A DNA stretch of 24,599 nucleotides, taken from positions 1 through 24,599 of IMG/VR virus record IMGVR_UViG_3300030202_000577; one strand, given 5' to 3'. This document shows positions 6,614 through 16,725 of the stretch, piece after piece. The notes under the pieces were generated by a model. The model was not told the origin of the DNA. It made no database searches and was given only the letters and a program-made list of their open reading frames with translations. Position numbers and translations under genes: made by a program. Each line of letters opens with the position of its first letter. Position 1 is the first letter of the stretch. The DNA is from a virus.

Positions 6614-9600
6614 TCATTCAATAGAGTCTAAAAATTCATTAATTTCATTTGTGTTTAATTTGTTTAATCTTTTAGGAGTTCGGCCTGTTGCTTCGTAAAT
6701 TGCATCACGTTTTGCAATAAGCGCTTCCAACTCCATAAACTCTTGTTTCATTAATCTTTTTGCTATGCCTTTATAATGACCATCTATTTGTTGTAGTTTT
6801 AATATTTTTTGGCCCATAGTTGCGTCTGGAAATTCTTTGTTCATTAGAACTTCTTCAATAGCTTCTGTTGCAGACGGCATTTCCCCCTCAAAAAAGTCTG
6901 AACGATAAGGGAAATTATATAGCTCAATGTATCTGTCATACTGTGTACCTGTAAGTTTTATTTTTGGCTCTCCCATATTGCGCTTTAATGGTGCCAAAGC
7001 TTGATTTATAAGTTCAAGATTTAAGTTAATAAAACTTTTTTCTGGTTTATTAACCACGCGGTAAGGCAAAACTGTTTGCCAAATATTGCCCCGCGCTTTG
7101 CCGTCAACCATTGTATGACCAGTTTGATACACCTCTTCATACCATCTGTTTTTTCTAGTTGGTAATGTTGTCGATAAGCCTGGTGTTCTAGCGCGCATTT
7201 CGTGCAACGCTTGGTAATACGCATCACCAATTGGCCCGTTATATTGATTTTCTGGTATTGTTAATCGGGCTTGAGGGTCGATGTAACGTTCGAATGTTGC
7301 TTGCAAGCTGTCAGGATACACGCCGCCTGACTGAACGTGTTCTTTCATAACCAAACCAGCTTTTATAACTTGCTTAGATACTATTTCTACTATGCGTGTT
7401 TTCTTGTCATCAAAACTCATATAAGGCGAACCAGCCATGTCTGTTATTTCGCCAAGAAATTGTAGCATTGGAAGCGATTGTGTTGGATAACTTGTCATTA
7501 CTAAACCAGCATTTAACATTGCGTCAGCATCAATACCCTCATCTATACTTTGTTCTAGCAAATCAGCACCATCCATCCACATTGCTAAAACTCCAGAAAT
7601 AGGGTCATACCGCTCATAACTTATCCAATCAAATGAACCATCTTCTTTTCTTAGCCCTATAGCGTAAGGCTGGTGATTTTCTAACCATCGTTTTCGCGTT
7701 TTGTCAGACGGCCCATAACCTGTAATTACAAAATCATTTGAAACACCGCCTTTACCTAAATACATTGCTGTGGCCGCCATACTTGTGCCAAATGTAATTC
7801 TGGCAATTGCTTCTTTTCTTTCTTCAGCAGACCCTTTCATTATTTTGTCTCTCATTACAGTTGGCATTGCCACAGCAAATGGCGAACGCTCTAAAATTCT
7901 TCTAATAACTTGAGTTGGTGTTTTGTAAAATGGAATCCAAATTTTCATTATTGGGTGACTTATAATAGGCATCACATCGCCTAAAATCCCAGGTAAATCA
8001 TCTTGAAAGGTAACCATTCTTGCAAATTCACTGCCAGCGTCCCAAGTTGTATCGCTATGCACTGTTTTCATATACATATTAATACCATCAGCTTTGGCGT
8101 CTTTTTTTGATTTTCCCGCTTTTATTGATGCTCTGTAAGCGTCGTTTTGCGCTCGAACCGCCAGTGCTTCAACTTGCATACCGCGCGCCAATGTTTTTGA
8201 AAATTCGTCCATTGCAATCATTGGTCGGTAGCCAAACCCTCTCATGGCCACACCGCTATAATCCATAAATTTAGCAAAAGCATTTTCGACTGCACCACCG
8301 CCTTCTTCTGTAAGGTTTAAATTATACGCCTTTCTAGTTATAGCCTTTATGCTGTCATCTAATTTAGTAACATCATCTGAAATGCTACGCTCATGTTTAA
8401 GTGCATACCACATTCCCCTAAAAGCTTGGGGCATATATTTTGCTTGTGCAGTTAGCATTGCAAAACTTTCACGAGTTTTACCTTCCAAAAGTCGCTCAAT
8501 CATTTGAGTTTCCATCATTATGATATTGCCAGCAGTATTATAAGCATGAGTTAATGGATTTGATAAAAGTGCCGATTGATACAACTCAACCCCCATATCC
8601 ATTGTATTTTTTAATAATTGCCTAGCGGCGTTGTCAGGCCGTTTTTCAGATGGTAGTCTCATATGTTCTGCTACCAATTTAAGCATTTGGTCTTCACCAC
8701 CATAAGCCTTCAAAAATCCATCTATATTTTCTGGTGTAATTACGGCGGCTGGAGAGCGCGCCATTTTTTCTAATATTTCTTGTTTGTCTACCATTTGCGT
8801 TATAGAGTCAGTAAATTCTTTAGAAGGTGCCGCTACTAATTTCATTGCAACAAGAGTTCTGCCAATATCTTCTTGAGCGCCACGAACTCTAATAGTCACT
8901 AAACCTTGCATAGAAATTGCTTGTGCTAATTTTGCTAAATCTAATGTTGAATTTGTTCGCATAAAATTTTTAAATTTTGATTTAACATCTAACCCTGTCG
9001 CAATTTGCAAACGTCGAGCCGCCGTTAGTTCTGCCGCTGTAAAGGGCCTATCGCCAGGTCTTCTTTCCAATAAAGACATTACAATCTCTGGTGAGCTAAA
9101 TTGGTCAGCTTCAGCAAGTATTTCTTTAAAACCTATTTCACCCTTATTAATAAATTTTTTACCTTCTGCGGAAATTTGTTTTTTATACGCTTCAAAAGCT
9201 TTTTCCACTTCCTTTAAAATTAAATCAAATGCTTCTTCTTCATTTCCAATAATTTTACCATCTTGATTTATAAAACCAACTGCTTCCATATTTGGCATAA
9301 TAACGTCAAAGTCTTTGCCTTTTTTAGATGCAAATGACTGAAACTCATTCATATCATCTTGGCTAAAACGGCCTATTTTAATACCATCTTTATCTACTTC
9401 AACCAAAGGCTTTTGAACGTCACCTTCATAAAATTTTGGTGGTTGCGTTAAATCCTCGCCTTCAGTTCTAATTGGCCTTTTAAGCATATTAGCAATTTTT
9501 GCCCTATAACCAGCAACCTCAACTTCTTCGCCAACAGGCTCTTCCCCGACAAGCTCTTCAGCCACAGGGTCTGCCGCAAGTATTTCTTCTGACATCTCAG

Positions 9601-9664
9601 GAGCCATTACCTCTGGTGTGTCTAAAGTTGGGTCAAGTGTTTCTATGTTTTCAATTGCCATCAT
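6614..9664 (-). CDS. Very large virion core/ejection protein, polyvalent-protein type
   Basis: The 1016-residue protein (1015 if the second ATG at 9661, better spaced from AGGAG, is used) has a very acidic N-terminus (residues 1-50) and is otherwise mostly helical. Signatures of very large proteins from other podoviruses appear in order: LLSNPLTHAYNTAGN (about 366-380), DAGSEFARMVTF (about 542-553), IPFYKTPTQVIRRILERSP (577-595), a hydrophobic FGTSMAATAMYLG (about 625-637), then ITGYGP, PYAIGL and ISYERYDPISGV (647-692). These resemble the large-polyvalent-protein-associated (LPD38-like) group and Bcep22/N4-type virion proteins; this is my recognition, not a search. The position just before the tail fibre matches T7 gp16 (1318 aa), the internal core protein ejected into the cell. 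No lytic transglycosylase motif is evident. It overlaps the upstream gene by 14 bases. Confidence 0.78.
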   Translation of the reverse strand: MMAIENIETLDPTLDTPEVMAPEMSEEILAADPVAEELVGEEPVGEEVEVAGYRAKIANMLKRPIRTEGEDLTQPPKFYEGDVQKPLVEVDKDGIKIGRFSQDDMNEFQSFASKKGKDFDVIMPNMEAVGFINQDGKIIGNEEEAFDLILKEVEKAFEAYKKQISAEGKKFINKGEIGFKEILAEADQFSSPEIVMSLLERRPGDRPFTAAELTAARRLQIATGLDVKSKFKNFMRTNSTLDLAKLAQAISMQGLVTIRVRGAQEDIGRTLVAMKLVAAPSKEFTDSITQMVDKQEILEKMARSPAAVITPENIDGFLKAYGGEDQMLKLVAEHMRLPSEKRPDNAARQLLKNTMDMGVELYQSALLSNPLTHAYNTAGNIIMMETQMIERLLEGKTRESFAMLTAQAKYMPQAFRGMWYALKHERSISDDVTKLDDSIKAITRKAYNLNLTEEGGGAVENAFAKFMDYSGVAMRGFGYRPMIAMDEFSKTLARGMQVEALAVRAQNDAYRASIKAGKSKKDAKADGINMYMKTVHSDTTWDAGSEFARMVTFQDDLPGILGDVMPIISHPIMKIWIPFYKTPTQVIRRILERSPFAVAMPTVMRDKIMKGSAEERKEAIARITFGTSMAATAMYLGKGGVSNDFVITGYGPSDKTRKRWLENHQPYAIGLRKEDGSFDWISYERYDPISGVLAMWMDGADLLEQSIDEGIDADAMLNAGLVMTSYPTQSLPMLQFLGEITDMAGSPYMSFDDKKTRIVEIVSKQVIKAGLVMKEHVQSGGVYPDSLQATFERYIDPQARLTIPENQYNGPIGDAYYQALHEMRARTPGLSTTLPTRKNRWYEEVYQTGHTMVDGKARGNIWQTVLPYRVVNKPEKSFINLNLELINQALAPLKRNMGEPKIKLTGTQYDRYIELYNFPYRSDFFEGEMPSATEAIEEVLMNKEFPDATMGQKILKLQQIDGHYKGIAKRLMKQEFMELEALIAKRDAIYEATGRTPKRLNKLNTNEINEFLDSIE

Positions 9665-12404
9665 CTTCTCCTGAAGCTATCGCGCCAGCCGCAACCGCCG
9701 CTGGAACGCTAAAGAGCGCTTGCCCATTTCTTACTTTTTCTTTTAATTTATCTGTTAATTTTATACCTAGAGTTGGCTGGTTATCGGTCAAAACAACCAT
9801 GTCAATTTTCTCAACCGCGTCCTTGTCTAGTTTTTTAACAACTTTATCAACATTTTTTGGAATTACTTTATCATAATAATCTCTAAGCCCTGGCTGGTTC
9901 CATCTGTCAAATTGTACCTGGCCAGGTGAGATAGCAATATAATCATAATCGCCTTTGTCTACCGCATTTGCCAATAACTTCTTAATGGTTAATTGTGTCC
10001 ACTTATCTGTGCTGGTGACAAACGGGGCTTCAGGTGGCCCAAACAATTTAGCCTGTATCTCAACTCGCTTTTCTTGTATTTTATTATGCTCTTCTTTTAG
10101 TTTTTTCCACTCAAGGCGCTCTGGTGAAGAGCCACTAAAATCGCCCTTTAATTCTTTGTTTAATGTTTCTTCAGATACGTTCACACCAGGATGGGATTTT
10201 AACTCTTGCATTTTTGCATCAGAAGCTTCTCTTAAATCAAATAATTCTGCATTTAATTTGTCACTTTCTTCTTGGCTTATGTTTGGTTTAAAACCTTTTT
10301 TTCTGCCTTCTTGACCCCAATCACTTTGAATTTCTTCAGCGTACAAGACCTTTTTGTCATCTAATGTTAGTCTATCTGAAACGCGCATATGGGCCACAAT
10401 GTTTTCTTGGTCATAATGGCTTCCTGAAAAATCCATATTGCGCTTAACCGCTAAAGCTTCTGAGCTATCTTGCGGCAGTGTTAATAACAGTTCTCGATAG
10501 TTTGTCCCGCCTGGTTGTGTGTAATCAGAATATTTTGTTACTTCAAAATCATTGGTCAGCAACCCTTCTTCTCTTAGTATTTCTTCTAATTGCACTTTTG
10601 ACTCATTAAGTGAAAAGGCTGTATCATCGCCTAATCTATTTTTAAAATCATTTGACTGAGAGACACTTTCAAATATTGAATAACCAAGCTCATCATTGCC
10701 AAGAATTACATAGCCACTTTTGCGGTCAACGTGTTGCATTACTTGCTCATCTGGAGAATTGTAATAAACGTCATTATATAAACGATTTCCAGCTTCTTCC
10801 ATAACAGTTAATTCATCAGGTTCAAATTGAGCGCGATAATCTGTTATCTTGCCACTTTCATCAAAATAAACTTTCATTGCCTTATCAATTGTTTTATTTT
10901 GTGTTTCTATATTAAAACTTGTTTCTAATATTGATTGTTTAATTTCATCAAATGAAGCGCTACCATTTGGTAAATAATTTTCAAACATCATTTCAGCGCC
11001 ATAATTATCGCCAAAAGCAATTTCTGGTTTTATTACCTCTGGCTGGTTAAAATCAATAAAAGTGTCTTCATCTGTGCCACTAAGCTCAGTTTGTTGTATC
11101 TCAACGCGGTTGTCGCGTATGTGTTGCTCTACTTCATCTCTAGTAACTTTATCTTTGTTTAATATGTCATCTAGGCCAAGCCAATCTATCTCGTCTTGTT
11201 TCACGCCACCTTTAAGTAATTGTGATTTAAACTGCTGGCCTGTACCTTTTTGTTGATTTAAAGTTTTAGTTACTTCTAACGCTTGAGAAGTAAAACCTTC
11301 ATAATCTATTTCTGGACCAGGGGTTTTATTATCACCACTTACCAAGTCACTAGCCGCCGCGAGTAGGGGGTCTATATCAAGTCCTGTATTAAGCTGAGTG
11401 CCGCCTTCCATTCGTGTTTTTGCGGCGTTTCCAGCGTCAACAATTGCTTCACTCACATTTGTTGCTATTTGTGGTGCGGCATCGACAAGTCTAGTTAAGC
11501 CTTGCCCCATAACAGCGCCCGTTGTTCCCATAGTTGCTAATTGGGTTTTATTAATACTATCTCGAACTTCAGCATTAACTGCAACATTTTGCCTAGCGTA
11601 ATCAAAGGCAGTCATATATAGCGCGCCTTCAGCGCTTGCCGCCGCAGAAACTTTAGTCGGCTTTACTAATTTTACAGAATTTTTGAGCATTTCTTTGAAG
11701 CCCATTTTAGTTAATTTTTGACCACCTTTTTTTGCAAGCAATCCAATTCCTAAAGTCCCTAAACCAAAATAAGTAAATGGGTCGGTCATTACGTTTTTAA
11801 AGCCTTTTACAACATTAGAAAAGTTTACGCCCTTGCGGTCAGCGCTTTCCATGAGGTAATACATTGCGCGGTGAACTTCGATTGGGGCATCCATTAATTG
11901 AACTGTGTTTACGCCCATTGCTCCAAAATTATTTTCAAACAAAGATATAAAATTTACGCCCCACTGAGCGTAATCATCAAAACCTTTTTCATCACTGACA
12001 ATTTGCTTTCCTTGATTTAATTGTCTTTGTTTCTCTCCACTTAAATCACTAAAAAAACCTCTGTCCTCGCCAGTAGGATTTAAATAATCATGTAAGACCC
12101 TAGACGCTGTTGCCCACTGTGGGTCAGAAACCACGCTGTCTTGGTCTTGCATTTGTATTTCGCTCATACCCTCTGGTGTAAAAGCCGTCTGTGATAGGCT
12201 TAGAAAATTACCTCTCCACATATCATATTGCTTTGCGTTCTCACTTTCGGGCTCCATACCTTCTGGATATTCTCCCCAAGCCAAAGGTTTACGCCCAACG
12301 CCCTCATGAACTATTCCAGTAACATCATTTCTCACTATCCAACTTTCTGGTGAGTTTTTTAACTCTTGCATTTGGTTGTATAGTTTTGAAAGCTCATCAC
12401 TCAT
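9651..12404 (-). CDS. Large polyvalent-type internal virion protein
   Basis: The 917-residue protein has a helical N-terminal half with one hydrophobic segment (about 208-224, DPFTYFGLGTLGIGLLA). From about 394 it shows signatures of phage polyvalent proteins: LLKGGVKQDEIDWLGLDDIL (397-415 region), then VTRDEVEQHIRDNRVEI (420-436). Further on come GGTNYRELLLTLP (632-644), FSGSHYDQENIVAHMRVSDR (659-678), VLYAEEIQSDWGQEGRKKGF (686-705), APFVTSTDKWTQLTIKKLL (793-811), GDYDYIAISPGQVQFDRW (818-835) and GLRDYYDKVIPK (839-850), ending with NGQALFS. The EIQSDWGQ block and the GxDxIAISxG-like block define a domain found in many giant phage proteins and integrative elements; its chemistry is not established. 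It sits among T7-like core genes, so it is probably packaged and injected. Confidence 0.8.
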   Translation of the reverse strand: MSDELSKLYNQMQELKNSPESWIVRNDVTGIVHEGVGRKPLAWGEYPEGMEPESENAKQYDMWRGNFLSLSQTAFTPEGMSEIQMQDQDSVVSDPQWATASRVLHDYLNPTGEDRGFFSDLSGEKQRQLNQGKQIVSDEKGFDDYAQWGVNFISLFENNFGAMGVNTVQLMDAPIEVHRAMYYLMESADRKGVNFSNVVKGFKNVMTDPFTYFGLGTLGIGLLAKKGGQKLTKMGFKEMLKNSVKLVKPTKVSAAASAEGALYMTAFDYARQNVAVNAEVRDSINKTQLATMGTTGAVMGQGLTRLVDAAPQIATNVSEAIVDAGNAAKTRMEGGTQLNTGLDIDPLLAAASDLVSGDNKTPGPEIDYEGFTSQALEVTKTLNQQKGTGQQFKSQLLKGGVKQDEIDWLGLDDILNKDKVTRDEVEQHIRDNRVEIQQTELSGTDEDTFIDFNQPEVIKPEIAFGDNYGAEMMFENYLPNGSASFDEIKQSILETSFNIETQNKTIDKAMKVYFDESGKITDYRAQFEPDELTVMEEAGNRLYNDVYYNSPDEQVMQHVDRKSGYVILGNDELGYSIFESVSQSNDFKNRLGDDTAFSLNESKVQLEEILREEGLLTNDFEVTKYSDYTQPGGTNYRELLLTLPQDSSEALAVKRNMDFSGSHYDQENIVAHMRVSDRLTLDDKKVLYAEEIQSDWGQEGRKKGFKPNISQEESDKLNAELFDLREASDAKMQELKSHPGVNVSEETLNKELKGDFSGSSPERLEWKKLKEEHNKIQEKRVEIQAKLFGPPEAPFVTSTDKWTQLTIKKLLANAVDKGDYDYIAISPGQVQFDRWNQPGLRDYYDKVIPKNVDKVVKKLDKDAVEKIDMVVLTDNQPTLGIKLTDKLKEKVRNGQALFSVPAAVAAGAIASGEDDGN

Positions 12405-14172
12405 TTTTAAACCTACTGCTATCTAATTTTGGGTCTTTTATAAGTTTTTGAAACCTTATTGCGTCAAATTTTGTAAGCGTACCTTCTTCAAATGTTACAG
12501 AGTCCAAAGTACCGCTAACAACCTGGTCTATTTGGTTTTTAGTAAATTCAATACCATCTAATGTTTTTTGGTCGTTATTGGCATCACCTTCAATCATGTC
12601 CACATAAGTTTGAACGTTTGCTTTAGCCCATTGCATAGCATTAAAATCAAGTGGTTTTAGTTCCCGCGCGTCAATCATAGCGGATTCAAATTCGTTCATC
12701 GCATTAACTCTTTTTGCGTTTTCGGAACCTGGGGCTAAAATAAACATATTATCATTTAAGCCAAATTTTAATTTTCCATAACTTAATGCTTTTTCATAAT
12801 TTTTATCTGCTCTAGCGGCATATTTTGTTATTGTATCTTCAAAATCAAGTTGAGATAAATTACCATCTTCTTTAGCGTCTAAAACATTTTGCACAGTATA
12901 TTTTTGAGTTGCGCTAAAAAGGTCTTGTGTAAATCCTGCCATTACAGTTTCATCAGAAATGTTTGGCATTACTTTAGCCCCAACTCTTATAATATTATTC
13001 TTTTCTCTGAATTCTGCCACTTCAAAAGGTAACACTTTTTCATAATCTTGAAGCACTCGCATTATTTCTGCTTTTCCTTCTTCATAATTATTTGCTTGTA
13101 AAAGCAATGCGGCGCCTATTTCTCTTGTGAAACTTCTATTGTTTGTTTCATCTAATATTTTTCTAGCTTCTAATTGGTTTTTTTCTTCTTCCATAAATAA
13201 ATTTAATGATTTTTCGGCTAACTCTCTTGCGTTTTGCAATTCATCTGGGCCTAATAATTCTAAAGCAGATTTAATGTTATCTGGTATATTGCCATTCAAT
13301 AGTCTTTGAGATTTTGTAGTAGCTTCAACAATATCGTCAGTATCAACAATAAAACTTTGAATTATATTTTCTGCGTGTTCTTTTACTTTTGTGTCAAACG
13401 CATTAAGATGTTTTTCGATTGCTGGCGCGGCAAATCCCATTAAAACCATCTTTTGACCAATTTTGGCCTTCATTCCTTGAACAATTTCTTTTGTTGCCGC
13501 AGTTGTTGTATCAGGCGCCCCATCGCGACCCTCTACAGAAATTCCATTTGTAATAATTTTTAAAAGCTCATCATCTAATGTAATTTTAAAACCAGCCACA
13601 AAAGACGCTTTAATTTCTTTTTCCATTTTTGTTCGGTATTGACCCGCATAAGTTTTGTATTCTGCGTTGGCGACAATACCCATACGCGCCTTAAAACGTT
13701 GTGCAAAACCAGCGTCAACCTCATCAAAACTATCCGCATAACCCTGAATAATTGCATCAAGTGAGTTTCGCATTTCGCTCATTGGCATACTATTATCTAA
13801 AGCATCTATTGTTTTTTGAGTTATTTGAGAGCGCGCCGCTGTTTCTAAATTATCAGAAAAAACTTCCATCGCGGCTTTGTTTACATTTCTGTCAAAAAGA
13901 GTACCTGTTTTGGAGCCTGGAAGGTCTAAAGCTTCGCCCGTTTTTAACGCATCATTGATTTGCTCAACAGTCGGCGCGTTTGCGGCTCCGTACTCAGCGC
14001 CTTTTACCGCTGTTACCTGTTGGTTTTTCTGAGAAACAAATGCGGTTAATCTGTTAATACTAGAATTTAGCTGTGCAGAGCCTTGTGATATAGCTCTAGC
14101 GTTAGCGTAATCTAGCGTTGGAATATTTAATGAGCGTTGATTTTTTTGATATAAAACATTTCTCTCGGCCAT
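12397..14172 (-). CDS. Internal virion protein, T7 gp15 position
   Basis: The 591-residue protein is almost entirely predicted helix, with many Ala, Glu, Lys, Asn and Gln, no Cys, no membrane segment and no signal peptide. It begins MAERNVLYQK and has an N-terminal region rich in Asn, Gln and Ala, as in phage internal core proteins. T7 gp15 is 747 aa. I identify it mainly from position, between the gp14-like gene and the giant core proteins, and from composition; no diagnostic motif is visible. It overlaps the next gene by 8 bases (ATGAGTGA), which supports co-translation of the ejection proteins. Confidence 0.68.
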   Translation of the reverse strand: MAERNVLYQKNQRSLNIPTLDYANARAISQGSAQLNSSINRLTAFVSQKNQQVTAVKGAEYGAANAPTVEQINDALKTGEALDLPGSKTGTLFDRNVNKAAMEVFSDNLETAARSQITQKTIDALDNSMPMSEMRNSLDAIIQGYADSFDEVDAGFAQRFKARMGIVANAEYKTYAGQYRTKMEKEIKASFVAGFKITLDDELLKIITNGISVEGRDGAPDTTTAATKEIVQGMKAKIGQKMVLMGFAAPAIEKHLNAFDTKVKEHAENIIQSFIVDTDDIVEATTKSQRLLNGNIPDNIKSALELLGPDELQNARELAEKSLNLFMEEEKNQLEARKILDETNNRSFTREIGAALLLQANNYEEGKAEIMRVLQDYEKVLPFEVAEFREKNNIIRVGAKVMPNISDETVMAGFTQDLFSATQKYTVQNVLDAKEDGNLSQLDFEDTITKYAARADKNYEKALSYGKLKFGLNDNMFILAPGSENAKRVNAMNEFESAMIDARELKPLDFNAMQWAKANVQTYVDMIEGDANNDQKTLDGIEFTKNQIDQVVSGTLDSVTFEEGTLTKFDAIRFQKLIKDPKLDSSRFKNE

Positions 14173-14176
14173 TTAT

Positions 14177-14656
14177 TTAATCTTCCACTTTGTAGTTGTC
14201 ATTAACAAAATTTGCTGTGTCTGTTCCTAAATTTACTAATGCGCTTCCATAGCCATAAGTGAGTGTGCTTGACGCCGCATCGCTATATATACTTGATTGC
14301 CTGTTACCCATTAAAATTGCCATTTCAGCATTTGATTTTGCTGTCTGCCAATCATCGGCTCCATCTTTCATATTGTTTAGATTTAACAAATCAATGGTTT
14401 CTCCAGAAGCAAAGGGGTCTAATCCACCAGCAGTAGCCCTGGCAGTGTTTGACGCTAAAGTTCTCCGCAATTCTTTAAGTTTTTCAACGCCTTCTTTTTT
14501 ATATGCAACAGCATCTTGGCGCCCTTTAATTCCAGCTTCATAACTTTTTTCTTCTTGCGCTTTTGCGTCTGCATTCGTTTTATTTATAGCTGTTACAACA
14601 CTAAAGACCGCTCCAGCGGCTTGTATCATTGGTAGAAATGGGAGAACTGCGGCCAT
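14177..14656 (-). CDS. Internal virion protein, T7 gp14-like
   Basis: The 159-residue protein has a hydrophobic N-terminal stretch (about residues 5-24, LPFLPMIQAAGAVFSVVTAI), then a helical charged region with EGVEKLKELRRTLASNTARA, and a Gly/Ser region AGGLDPFASGETIDLLNLNN. This order (membrane-active N-terminus, Arg/Ala helix, then a GG...SG...L segment) is typical of gp14-type ejection proteins (T7 gp14 is 196 aa), which form a pore in the outer membrane during DNA entry. The ATG overlaps the stop of the nozzle gene by one base (TAATG). Confidence 0.75.
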   Translation of the reverse strand: MAAVLPFLPMIQAAGAVFSVVTAINKTNADAKAQEEKSYEAGIKGRQDAVAYKKEGVEKLKELRRTLASNTARATAGGLDPFASGETIDLLNLNNMKDGADDWQTAKSNAEMAILMGNRQSSIYSDAASSTLTYGYGSALVNLGTDTANFVNDNYKVED

Positions 14657-16725
14657 TAGACAGATACCTTATAATCGAGTGAAAGAAGAGTAAAAAATAC
14701 TGGTTGGTCTTGAGAAATTGTTATTTGACCATTTAGACTATATCCTAAGAAACCTTGCGTTTTCTTTGGCCCAGTAAAGGTTGGAACCTTTCCCAAGCCG
14801 CTTAACGGAAACGTATCTAAAGAAACTGACCTATCGTTAATGGTAATGTTTTGACTTTTGTATAAAATAGGCGTTACTTCTAAAATTCTTCGTTTTGAGC
14901 TTTGGTTTGGCCCACCAGGAACTCTTGGTTCAAACGGATTTGTTTTTAGAGTAACTGTATAATTTAAACCAACTTCTGCGTAAGTTGTGGGAACACCGCC
15001 TAGAGTTGCGTTACCTGATGATACTGTTTGATTTGCGTCTACTATATCATCTCTAATAACATTTACTGTTTTGCCATTTAAATGCGATAAACCGCCAGCC
15101 GTTGTGTTGCTTGGAACCGCTTGGTCAGGTGAAACTGGGTTAGCATAATACTGAATTGCACTGTCTGTTGTTCGGTCATCATCAAAGATTTCAACATAAT
15201 ATTTTGCGGCTCCACCAATAGTTCTTTTAACAACAGTGTAAATTGTGTCCAAGTCTACCGCTACATCAATAAAATCGCCATCTGTCGTAAACGTAGAGGG
15301 GGCAACAATTCTTTGTGGCCTGTTTATCATGTAAGCGGTAATAGTGCCTGTAAAGCCCGTAGAAGCCGCCCTGTAACCCGTACTATCCTGACCATTTACA
15401 ATGAGTAGTAAATCGCCATCGGTGGTGTCAGTGGACGGCCTAAGAGCCATTCGCTGTGGGTCAACAAGCATATGGCTTGATAGCAAGCTTACATTGTTGG
15501 CAACGTAGGACAATTCAACGTCAGAAAAAAGCATTTCGCGCAGAGCCTTGCCGCTTCTTTGAATAAATAATGTACCACCTTCTGCGGCCTGGGGACGAAC
15601 GCCATACTTATGTCCCCGCCTGGTCGCTGATTTCACCACGATGTTGCTGGGTGTAATGGGGGACAAATCTGCTTGCGGTACAAAAAACTCAGCCGCACTT
15701 GTAAAGATTTGTAAATCTCGACCTGACCTAAGTGCAGTAATTGCGTTTACGCTGTCTGTGTTGAGCGTCGCAATAATAGCGTCATCATCTAAACCTTCTG
15801 CAATTTTAAAATTAAAAAAGTCACCAATCTTAGAGCCAAAAAGCGTATTAGGTTTGTTTGCTGAACCGCCAAAATAAAGTCGACTTTCATGGAACGTGCA
15901 AGTTCTAGGCCAGCCAACACTATTTGACCAGGCATCAACGTGACCTGTTTGTAAATTCCAATCACCAGAAGCAATAGCCACGTCTTTTTCATAAAAAGGT
16001 ATTTCAGTTTGTGCCTTTACAACTGTGCCTGATACAAAAGTTATAATTCTAGCACGCCCAAAATCATTTAAAACTTGAATATATTGGTCAACATGAGAGC
16101 TGGTAAAAACTGAAGATGAAGCGGTTATAGTAACGGCCCCGTCAACAGCGTCTGGCGTTATAGTTGCTGATGGTGCTGATGATGAAACTGTGTAAGCAAT
16201 TTTAGGTTGTGTTAAAGAAATTGTTGATGCTGTCCAGGTTTGATTGTTGGCACCCCTAAGTAATTTAAAAGGTGCAAAATTCTCATGTGTACAAACCAAA
16301 GTGTCTGCTGATTGTGTAAAATATATTTTGCTCAAATCAAAAGCAGATACTGCATATAAAGTGCCTACAGAGTAATCTAAATAATCATTTGTGCCGCCGT
16401 TTAAATTTTCTATTAGTTGACCCCCAGCAAAAAAACGAAACCTAATTGTTGAGCTTGTATTGTAGGCTGAAGCTAAAATCATAAAGCGTTGTGTTGTTGA
16501 AAACTCGAAAGGCATTAAAACACAGCTATTGCTTGGATTGTCTGCTGTCGCATCAAATACAAATTTAAGTCCAGGCCGTCTAGCAACACCGCCTTGCGGT
16601 TCGAAAATTACATTATCAGCAGTGGCAACGCTGGCATAATATTGCTCTAGGTCAATTCTACCGCGCAATAGTGGGTCTATCTCTCCAACTGTAAAGTTTG
16701 CTTGGTATTGTTTAATTGATGTCAT
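14656..16725 (-). CDS. Tail tubular protein B (T7 gp12-like nozzle)
   Basis: The 689-residue beta-rich protein starts with the diagnostic leader NFTVGEIDPLLRGRIDLEQY, followed by VATADNVIFEPQGGVARRPG (residues about 32-51). These match the N-terminal signature of gp12-type nozzle and stabilisation proteins (GE-x-SP-L-x-x-R-x-D, then N...P-x-GG-x-x-RRPG). T7 gp12 is 794 aa. The product should form the hexameric distal part of the short tail. The gene overlaps the gp11-like gene by 4 bases (ATGA), preserving the T7 order 11-12. Confidence 0.88.
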   Translation of the reverse strand: MTSIKQYQANFTVGEIDPLLRGRIDLEQYYASVATADNVIFEPQGGVARRPGLKFVFDATADNPSNSCVLMPFEFSTTQRFMILASAYNTSSTIRFRFFAGGQLIENLNGGTNDYLDYSVGTLYAVSAFDLSKIYFTQSADTLVCTHENFAPFKLLRGANNQTWTASTISLTQPKIAYTVSSSAPSATITPDAVDGAVTITASSSVFTSSHVDQYIQVLNDFGRARIITFVSGTVVKAQTEIPFYEKDVAIASGDWNLQTGHVDAWSNSVGWPRTCTFHESRLYFGGSANKPNTLFGSKIGDFFNFKIAEGLDDDAIIATLNTDSVNAITALRSGRDLQIFTSAAEFFVPQADLSPITPSNIVVKSATRRGHKYGVRPQAAEGGTLFIQRSGKALREMLFSDVELSYVANNVSLLSSHMLVDPQRMALRPSTDTTDGDLLLIVNGQDSTGYRAASTGFTGTITAYMINRPQRIVAPSTFTTDGDFIDVAVDLDTIYTVVKRTIGGAAKYYVEIFDDDRTTDSAIQYYANPVSPDQAVPSNTTAGGLSHLNGKTVNVIRDDIVDANQTVSSGNATLGGVPTTYAEVGLNYTVTLKTNPFEPRVPGGPNQSSKRRILEVTPILYKSQNITINDRSVSLDTFPLSGLGKVPTFTGPKKTQGFLGYSLNGQITISQDQPVFFTLLSLDYKVSV

